DNA of 64,000 nt, from the NCBI RefSeq assembly GCF_004570975.1, contig NZ_SPPC01000004.1, positions 1 through 64,000 of the forward strand, written 5' to 3'. The stretch's first letter is position 1. Each line of letters begins with the position of its first letter. Of this stretch, positions 59,832-64,000 are shown piece by piece. This DNA is from Barnesiella sp. WM24. Its GTDB lineage: Bacteria; Bacteroidota; Bacteroidia; Bacteroidales; Muribaculaceae. Made by a program: the position numbers and the translations under genes. The notes under the pieces are model-generated. The model was not told where the DNA came from, ran no database searches, and was given only the letters and a program-made list of their open reading frames with translations.

Positions 59832-60020
59832 ATGAACCGCGAACAAAGACTTCAAAAGCTTATAGAATTAGTACAAGACGCCGTAGCTGAATATGTATAT
59901 GAAACAAGCGACAGCGAGTTTTCAGCATTGATTTCAGTAAGTGCTTCATCGGGATGGACAAGCAGGCCCGAAATCAAAGAGTATGAAACCTATACAGAAG
60001 ACAATGAAGAAGAAGAATAG
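59832..60020 (+). CDS. Small acidic phage protein
   Basis: The product is 62 residues: MNREQRLQKLIELVQDAVAE, then TSDSEFSALISVSASSGWTS, and a very acidic end (YTEDNEEEE). It overlaps the start of the following secreted protein (ATG 60004) by 17 bases. No family was recognised. Confidence 0.55.
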   Translation: MNREQRLQKLIELVQDAVAEYVYETSDSEFSALISVSASSGWTSRPEIKEYETYTEDNEEEE

Positions 60021-60276
60021 ATTAGCCATCATCGCAGCCGTCCTCTGCGCCGTGTGCCTGAGCGGATTTACCTACTCAAATAAAGAAGGCGGCAACATAC
60101 CGACTGATTCAGAGCAGATGAGAATACTCCACTTTCATGGACACCGGTATGTCTGTTATCGCTTCTACGAAAAAGAAACACATTTTGCGGTAGTAAAGGG
60201 ACATACTGCGATTGGCGGAGCTTCCATCACCCACGACCCCGACTGCCCGTGCCATAAGGAAGGAGGTGAGAGATGA
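60004..60276 (+). CDS. Secreted mini-protein, HDxDCPCH family, copy 1
   Basis: The product is 90 residues from ATG 60004. A signal peptide ([17 protein letters not shown]) precedes a mature domain with [20 protein letters not shown] and the end [14 protein letters not shown]. The gene at 61590 shares the leader [11 protein letters not shown], the GHRY segment and the HD-DCPCH end, so they are paralogs. Where copy 2 has a lipobox Cys (SGC), this one has Phe (SGF) and would be released rather than lipidated. It may act at the host envelope. Confidence 0.6.
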   Translation: MKKKNRLAIIAAVLCAVCLSGFTYSNKEGGNIPTDSEQMRILHFHGHRYVCYRFYEKETHFAVVKGHTAIGGASITHDPDCPCHKEGGER

Positions 60277-60701
60277 GAACAATCAAATTCAGAGGCAAAC
60301 GCATTGACAACGGTGAGTGGGTATATGGCTCACTCGCTGAAACCCACGGCAAACTGTTCATCGGCATTCCTACCGACCCCGGGATGGATTGGCGCAAAGT
60401 AGATTCTAAGACAGTAGGCCAATTCACAGGACTGCTCGACAAGAACGGCAAGGAGATCTACGAGGGGGATATTATTACAGCTGACCGCTATCCATTCTTC
60501 TCTGACGGCAAGCCTAACTATGTTGCAGTTGTAGAATGGAATGATTGTGGCTACGCAGCATTTTTCGAGTTACACAAAGATAGCGACGCACGAGGTATCA
60601 GCGTTGGTTGCCCTGTTATGGATTTTGATAGCGACAATGCTGCTGAATTTGAAATCATCGGCAACATCCACGACAACTCCGAACTGCTAAACGAGAAATA
60701 A
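60273..60701 (+). CDS. YopX-family phage protein
   Basis: The product is 142 residues. The family signature is plain: [20 protein letters not shown] at the N-terminus, then [20 protein letters not shown] and [10 protein letters not shown], and the end [14 protein letters not shown]. YopX-family proteins are common in phage early regions of Firmicutes and Bacteroidetes; their function is not known to me. Its ATG overlaps the preceding stop by four bases. Confidence 0.88.
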   Translation: MRTIKFRGKRIDNGEWVYGSLAETHGKLFIGIPTDPGMDWRKVDSKTVGQFTGLLDKNGKEIYEGDIITADRYPFFSDGKPNYVAVVEWNDCGYAAFFELHKDSDARGISVGCPVMDFDSDNAAEFEIIGNIHDNSELLNEK

Positions 60702-60702
60702 T

Positions 60703-61044
60703 ATGGAAAAAAGAATTTGCTACTTCGGCACAAGAGGTAGAGCCGGACATTTCGCTTACCCGATAGTGGGGAGTTTCACGAGAGAGGAACTCAAATCTAT
60801 TGACAAAATAGACAACCCGATGTACCATGAAGCGATGAAAGAAGACGGCTTCATTTACGGAACGCTTGATAACTTTATGTACTACGCAATTCCATGTAGT
60901 AAAGATGACAAGCGACCTGGGTGTATTTCTGCAATATTCGTAGAATTTGCAACAAGCTCAAACGACATTAGAGAAGCTATATTGAGTGATTGTGAACTCA
61001 GATGGCGGTTTGATAAAAGATACCCAAAAGAAGACGAGATATGA
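60703..61044 (+). CDS. Phage protein of unknown function
   Basis: The product is 113 residues starting MEKRICYFGTRGRAGHFAYP and including GSFTREELKSIDKIDNPMYH. It is soluble with no signal. It begins one base after the YopX stop and overlaps the next gene by four bases. I recognise no family. Confidence 0.6.
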   Translation: MEKRICYFGTRGRAGHFAYPIVGSFTREELKSIDKIDNPMYHEAMKEDGFIYGTLDNFMYYAIPCSKDDKRPGCISAIFVEFATSSNDIREAILSDCELRWRFDKRYPKEDEI

Positions 61045-61235
61045 AAACCCCGACTGACCGACCGCAGAAAGCGAGGGAGTGTGAGGAGTGCAAGTACTAT
61101 AAACACTCCGACAAATGCGGACTACATGCAGTGATAAAGGAATACAAGCATTCGTATGGACTTGCCCCTGCCCGATGCCGACTATTCCATGGCTATCATT
61201 GCCCCGACTTCACCCCGAAAACAAAAGAGAAATGA
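61041..61235 (+). CDS. Small Cys-rich phage protein
   Basis: The product is 64 residues with six Cys and several His (ARECEECKYYKHSDKCGLHA, then APARCRLFHGYHCPDF). The CxxC and CxnC spacing suggests a small zinc-binding fold. Its ATG overlaps the preceding stop (ATGA). The function is unknown. Confidence 0.6.
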   Translation: MKTPTDRPQKARECEECKYYKHSDKCGLHAVIKEYKHSYGLAPARCRLFHGYHCPDFTPKTKEK

Positions 61236-61242
61236 CGGCATT

Positions 61243-61593
61243 ATGAAAGCTAAACGAAAATCAGACGGCAAGATGATTGAGGTAGTCGAGGTTGACCTGA
61301 TGGCTACCTATAGTGGAAAATTACTCTATTGGGATTATGAAAACGATGGCTTCTATTCCCCCTCCGAGCTCGACTTCAACGTTGACGAGGAAGAGACCAT
61401 TGACGGATGGGTGGCGAGAAATAAGAATGGTGATTTATTCATATATACACACAAGCCTGAACGAAATTTCATTAAGTCTTATTGGATGGGCGAAATATCT
61501 GATATGACCCCCGACAACAATGTGTTCCCCTCCCTTACATGGGAGTCCGAACCTCTCGAAGTCACCATAACCATTAAACCGAAGAAGAAATGA
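61243..61593 (+). CDS. Phage protein of unknown function
   Basis: The product is 116 residues from ATG 61243, starting MKAKRKSDGKMIEVVEVDLM. It contains LLYWDYENDGFYSPSELDF and a short basic end. An earlier in-frame start at 61156 lies within the preceding gene and adds low-quality sequence, so the internal start is used. Its TGA overlaps the start of the lipoprotein gene (ATGA at 61590). No family was recognised. Confidence 0.6.
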   Translation: MKAKRKSDGKMIEVVEVDLMATYSGKLLYWDYENDGFYSPSELDFNVDEEETIDGWVARNKNGDLFIYTHKPERNFIKSYWMGEISDMTPDNNVFPSLTWESEPLEVTITIKPKKK

Positions 61594-61814
61594 AACACCT
61601 AATAACCATCCTTGCAGCCGTCCTCTGCGCCGTGTGCATGAGCGGATGCGAGGAACAAAGGACACAAGAACGGATTGATGCTGATATGGCATCACATATA
61701 ACTGAGTTCAACTACAAAGGACATCGGTATATTCGCTATATCAGCGACGGAGTGAATAGTGCGGTTGGTGGCATCACCCACGACTCCGACTGCCCGTGCC
61801 ATAAAAGGGACTGA
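61590..61814 (+). CDS. Mini-lipoprotein, HDxDCPCH family, copy 2
   Basis: The product is 74 residues. The signal sequence ends VCMSGC, a lipobox, so it should be lipid-anchored. The mature part has FNYKGHRYIRYISDG and ends GGITHDSDCPCHKRD, matching the protein at 60004. Phage-encoded lipoproteins of this size are often involved in blocking superinfection, but nothing here proves it. It starts inside the previous stop and is followed by a zinc-finger gene. Confidence 0.65.
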   Translation: MKHLITILAAVLCAVCMSGCEEQRTQERIDADMASHITEFNYKGHRYIRYISDGVNSAVGGITHDSDCPCHKRD

Positions 61815-61817
61815 CGC

Positions 61818-62072
61818 ATGGACAAGACTAAGATTTGCAAGGGATGCGGACAGGAGTTGCCGCTGGACGCTTTTTATTACAAGGGCTATGGGATATATTT
61901 CCCGCGCTGTAAGGAGTGCGAGAAAGCGAGACTCAGCAAATATTCCGGAGTAAAGAAGAAACGGAGGCAGGAACCGGAAAGGGAACTGGGATCTGCCTGC
62001 ATCCGGGGGTATGTCCGCGGCAGCCTCCACCACCTTTACGAGGCGGCAATCATCAAATCCGGAAAACGATGA
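61818..62072 (+). CDS. Zinc-ribbon phage protein
   Basis: The product is 84 residues. CKGCGQELPLDAFYYKGYGI, then YFPRCKECEKARLSKY form a four-Cys zinc ribbon (two CxxC pairs) of a type common in phage proteins, often near HNH or recombination genes. The C-terminal part is basic. It overlaps the DnaA-like gene by four bases (ATGA at 62069). DNA binding is likely but the role is unknown. Confidence 0.7.
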   Translation: MDKTKICKGCGQELPLDAFYYKGYGIYFPRCKECEKARLSKYSGVKKKRRQEPERELGSACIRGYVRGSLHHLYEAAIIKSGKR

Positions 62073-62383
62073 CCGCCCCTGACAAGATACTGACTGCCGT
62101 GACCTGTGCCTTCGGTGTCGCCACTGCCGAGATTTCCGGGAAGAGTCGCCTCCGCCACATCACGGAGGCGCGGCAGGCGGCAATGCTGCTCATGCGCGAT
62201 TTTGCCGGCATGACCCTGATGGAGATTGCCGCAGCGATGAACCGCACCCACCCTACGGTAATACACGGCATCGCCAATGCCCGGTTTCTTATCGGCATTG
62301 ACATTCCGTTCACTGTTTGTTTCCATAAAGCGAGATGCTTGCTTGTATCCACTAATAAACTGCTTCATGAAAAAGAGATTTAG
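62069..62383 (+). CDS. DnaA domain IV-like DNA-binding protein
   Basis: The product is 104 residues from ATG 62069. The centre matches the DNA-binding domain IV of DnaA: SRLRHITEARQAAMLLMRDF, then MTLMEIAAAMNRTHPTVIHG, where DnaA has the DHTTVLHA-type signature. No AAA+ domain is present. It lies just before the CTACA repeat cluster at 62667-62892 and is a good candidate to bind there. It could act as a phage replication initiator or as a regulator. Confidence 0.8.
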   Translation: MTAPDKILTAVTCAFGVATAEISGKSRLRHITEARQAAMLLMRDFAGMTLMEIAAAMNRTHPTVIHGIANARFLIGIDIPFTVCFHKARCLLVSTNKLLHEKEI

Positions 62384-62534
62384 ACTCAAGACCGTTGCCG
62401 GCGCATCACCGGTCTATATAGTGCAGGTGCGCCTCTTTTGGTTCTGGGTAGATGTCAAGCCATTCTATGACCCATGGGATCCGGACTATGCCGCCCTTTG
62501 TGCCACAGAGTTGCTTGACTTGCTCAGAGAGTAG
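62367..62534 (+). CDS. Very small phage protein
   Basis: A 55-residue frame starts at ATG 62367 (MKKRFRLKTVAGASPVYIVQ, then FWFWVDVKPFYDPWDPDYAA), rich in aromatic residues. It overlaps the end of the DnaA-like gene by 17 bases, in the same style as other genes here. It is the last gene before the terminators at 62558. No family was recognised. Confidence 0.5.
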   Translation: MKKRFRLKTVAGASPVYIVQVRLFWFWVDVKPFYDPWDPDYAALCATELLDLLRE

Positions 62535-62557
62535 ATATTGTTGTTTCATTTTGACCG

Positions 62558-62620
62558 GGCGTGGTAGACCTTTCAGTCTGCCGCGCCTGCTTTTTTTGCC
62601 CGGAAACAGGGCATTTTTTT
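62558..62620 (+). terminator. Two tandem terminators closing the early operon
   Basis: GGCGTGGTAGAC at 62558-62569 pairs with GTCTGCCGCGCC at 62576-62587 (two G-U pairs), followed by TGCTTTTTTT. A second short hairpin, GCCC-GGAAACA-GGGC at 62598-62612, is followed by ATTTTTTTTG. Confidence 0.85.
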
Positions 62621-62666
62621 TGTTTTTCCGAAATTGCGGTGTTTTTAGAATGGGACATATTTTTAA

Positions 62667-62892
62667 TCTACATTGTCTACATTATCAACATTCTTAATAA
62701 TCAATAGGTTAAAGTGTAGTTTTGCTGTATACAAAAATCTACACTTGACTACACTTGCCCGGTTTCGGCAAAAAAATCTACAAAACTACTACAAAATCTA
62801 CGCTATTTCTACACTTTTTCAATAAGTGTAGTTTTGTAAGTGTTTGAAAATCAAGCGTATTTTAAAAGTGTAGTCAGTGTAGACCATGTAGA
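62667..62892. repeat. Iteron-like cluster of CTACA/TGTAG repeats
   Basis: Thirteen copies of the core CTACA/G or its complement lie in 226 bases: TCTACA at 62667, 62676 and 62777, TCTACACT at 62738 and 62808, ACTACACT at 62748, ACTACA at 62788, TCTACG at 62797, AGTGTAG at 62713, 62825, 62867 and 62876, and TGTAGA at 62887. Nearly all on the left read CTACA and nearly all on the right read TGTAG. The two senses meet at TCTACACT (62808-62815) and AGTGTAG (62825-62831). A DnaA-box-like TTATCAACA lies at 62682. The layout resembles a replication origin or a multi-site operator. Confidence 0.7.
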
Positions 62893-62952
62893 CGCCCACA
62901 TGTGTGTCAACTTTTCGGAACAGAAAATATTTTTTTTACTGTCCGAAATGGC

Positions 62953-62960
62953 TAATTTTG
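62953..62960 (+). promoter_or_regulatory. -7 promoter box after the repeat cluster
   Basis: TAATTTTG matches TAnnTTTG and lies 17 bases before the ATG at 62978. This box supports that start over the upstream in-frame ATG codons at 62840 and 62948. Confidence 0.55.
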
Positions 62961-62977
62961 TGTATAATCAATTATAT

Positions 62978-63442
62978 ATGAGTGACTTTGTTATATACGT
63001 GCCTCTTGAAAAGCACATCCGCCAATGGCTGACAGCCACTCTCGGCGACCCCGTCATGTTCCCGGCTTACTCCAATGAGAACGCCGTGATACGCTCTTTC
63101 ACCATAAAGACACCCCCGGGAGTCACCCCTGTCGACAACCGCTCCGGTATGGTAGCCATCAGGCTCCCTGACTCCAGCTCGAAGCCGCCGGAGACCTACA
63201 ATCATCTCGGTAAAAAGGGACAGATAGCCTTGCGCGAGGCTATCAAAGACCTTTTCATGCGCGCTCTCTGGAGCGACATCACGCCGCTCTGCGAGTCAAA
63301 GGTCGGGGTCAACAAGCTCATCGCTGCATGGTGTGAGTCCAAGGGCATTGACATTGATTCGGTCGAGACCGTGAGACAATGTTTCTATCGCCTCCGTAAA
63401 CAATATGCCCAAAACGGTATAAACATAAAAAAGTTCAAATAA
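62978..63442 (+). CDS. Phage protein of unknown function, downstream of the repeats
   Basis: The product is 154 residues from ATG 62978. It starts MSDFVIYVPLEKHIRQWLTA and has a basic C-terminal part (KVGVNKLIAAWCESKGIDID, then QCFYRLRKQYAQNGINIKKF) that looks DNA-binding. Upstream in-frame starts fall inside the repeat cluster and are rejected. It heads a new transcript after two terminators. I do not recognise the family. Confidence 0.65.
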   Translation: MSDFVIYVPLEKHIRQWLTATLGDPVMFPAYSNENAVIRSFTIKTPPGVTPVDNRSGMVAIRLPDSSSKPPETYNHLGKKGQIALREAIKDLFMRALWSDITPLCESKVGVNKLIAAWCESKGIDIDSVETVRQCFYRLRKQYAQNGINIKKFK

Positions 63443-63514
63443 AAACAACCACAACCCCCTGTCTGATAACGGAATGACAACCAAGACGACACAGACAGAC
63501 ACAACCGCAAACAA

Positions 63515-63958
63515 ATGAAACAGATTTTGCATAACATCATCCGTCTTGAGGCTGTCAGCCCTGATTCGCTGTCATCGGTGGTAATCGTGCCGTCGCGCGC
63601 TGCATTTGTGACTTCTGATGCAATACAAGGGACAGAACTCGACCTGGCGCGTCCGGCTTCTATCAGCCACACCACAAAGACAGTCGACCGTACAAAGGTA
63701 CACTCCGTGAAGCTGTCAGCCTCTCTTACCGAGCATGTCGATGTGGACGGTCACCCGTCATGTTATATCGCCACTTCCGCCGACGGCTCGCAGTGGCTTA
63801 TCGGCAACGCCTCCATGCCTTACCCGGTAAGCGACATCGAGGATGTCATGCCGTCACGCTACTCCGAGGCATCTGTGTGCAACCTCACTGTGGAGTGGAC
63901 AGGCACCGTAGGGTTACTGCCTCTTGTATTCAATGGAGAAATCAAGCATATTATTTAG
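63515..63958 (+). CDS. Phage protein of unknown function
   Basis: The product is 147 residues starting MKQILHNIIRLEAVSPDSLS, beta-rich in pattern, ending LPLVFNGEIKHII. It includes HPSCYIATSADGSQWLIGNA. It follows the 62978 gene after 72 bases and is the last complete gene of the window. By position it may begin a late or structural block, but nothing in the sequence proves it. The last 42 bases show nothing more. Confidence 0.6.
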   Translation: MKQILHNIIRLEAVSPDSLSSVVIVPSRAAFVTSDAIQGTELDLARPASISHTTKTVDRTKVHSVKLSASLTEHVDVDGHPSCYIATSADGSQWLIGNASMPYPVSDIEDVMPSRYSEASVCNLTVEWTGTVGLLPLVFNGEIKHII

Positions 63959-64000
63959 AAATCTATAGTATATATTTGGACTTATCCGATTTTTCACTAT

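Larger units (their letters stand above)
62535..62977. other. Intergenic region with terminators and repeat cluster
   Basis: No gene is supported in these 440 bases. In order they hold two terminator hairpins (62558-62620), the CTACA repeat cluster (62667-62892) and a TAATTTTG -7 box at 62953-62960 for the gene at 62978. The AT-rich character and repeats suit an origin or control region. Confidence 0.7.
53340..64000 (+). mobile_element. Prophage, early region (right end outside window)
   Basis: A leftward repressor and a rightward block of tightly packed, overlapping genes form a typical phage early region: LuxR-type HTH, primase-ATPase, antirepressor-like, DUF4406, YopX-family, DnaA-domain-IV-like and many small unknown genes. 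No integrase, terminase or structural gene lies in the window. It could also be a phage-derived island. Confidence 0.75.

Noticed and set aside
62667-62892. CRISPR array
   Set aside because: The repeats are only 5-8 bases, in both orientations and at irregular spacing, without spacers of constant length or cas genes.
62840-62977. Extending the 62978 gene upstream to 62840
   Set aside because: The extra 46 residues would be encoded by the repeat cluster and by the promoter box at 62953, and have atypical composition.

Overview
The window looks like chromosome of a gut Bacteroidales bacterium, most likely of the Muribaculaceae type. Many start regions carry the Bacteroidetes -7 promoter box TAnnTTTG. 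The gene content also fits: PorT-like outer-membrane barrels, a membrane pyrophosphatase, LolA, a flavo-diiron protein, a type I pullulanase and a GH3 glycosidase. The genus is inferred from general protein resemblance and was not searched.

Region 1 (about 1-10.4 kb) is a worn accessory island. It holds fragments that I read as conjugative-transposon debris: a receiver-domain fragment resembling RteB with a 35-bp insertion, the C-terminal part of a PcfJ-like protein, and a DUF3873-like gene. Between them lie cargo genes: an MBL-fold hydrolase, a Crp/Fnr regulator, DoxX, a Gdx-type SMR exporter, an MFS transporter, and a MATE pump behind a structured leader. The pump is followed by a 3'-truncated Vat/CatB-type acetyltransferase and a frameshifted GNAT.

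Region 2 (10.5-14.6 kb) is a minus-strand operon of DUF1266, DUF4261 and TPR proteins. It ends in a broken gene fragment and two paralogous small membrane proteins sharing FTPEREQAYFRRYP. Its function is unknown.

Region 3 (15.2-50 kb) is mostly ordinary core genome. It contains a LysM protein with an outer-membrane barrel, holA, an HsdR_N-like nuclease-domain protein, mutL, hppA, a GH3 enzyme, efp, a flavo-diiron protein, a UDG-family protein, dedA, rpe, ftsK, lolA, trxB and a pullulanase. Next come an AraC regulator opposite a Cys-nucleophile hydrolase, a LytS/LytTR two-component pair upstream of a TolC-MacA-MacB export operon, a cupin/HxlR pair, an esterase and an alcohol dehydrogenase. A sugar O-acetyltransferase relic with a stop at codon 4 lies behind the hydrolase.

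Region 4 (50-53.1 kb) holds small lineage-specific genes: a His-rich secreted coiled protein, a tandemly duplicated 72-residue membrane protein with its promoter, an outer-membrane barrel fragment, a small secreted protein, and an esterase with a starch-binding-like tail.

Region 5 (about 53.34-64 kb, running off the end) is the early region of a prophage. It has a repressor and an early promoter whose -33 box sits in a palindrome, a LuxR-type HTH protein, a primase-ATPase fusion, an antirepressor-like protein, a DUF4406 fusion, YopX, paired HDxDCPCH mini-proteins and a DnaA domain-IV-like protein. A roughly 226-bp cluster of 13 CTACA/TGTAG repeats follows and is the best candidate for a replication origin or multi-site operator. 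The left edge carries CCTCTCCGCCA, the expected 3' end of a tRNA-Ser, next to a terminator, so integration at a tRNA-Ser is likely. No integrase or virion gene is in view.
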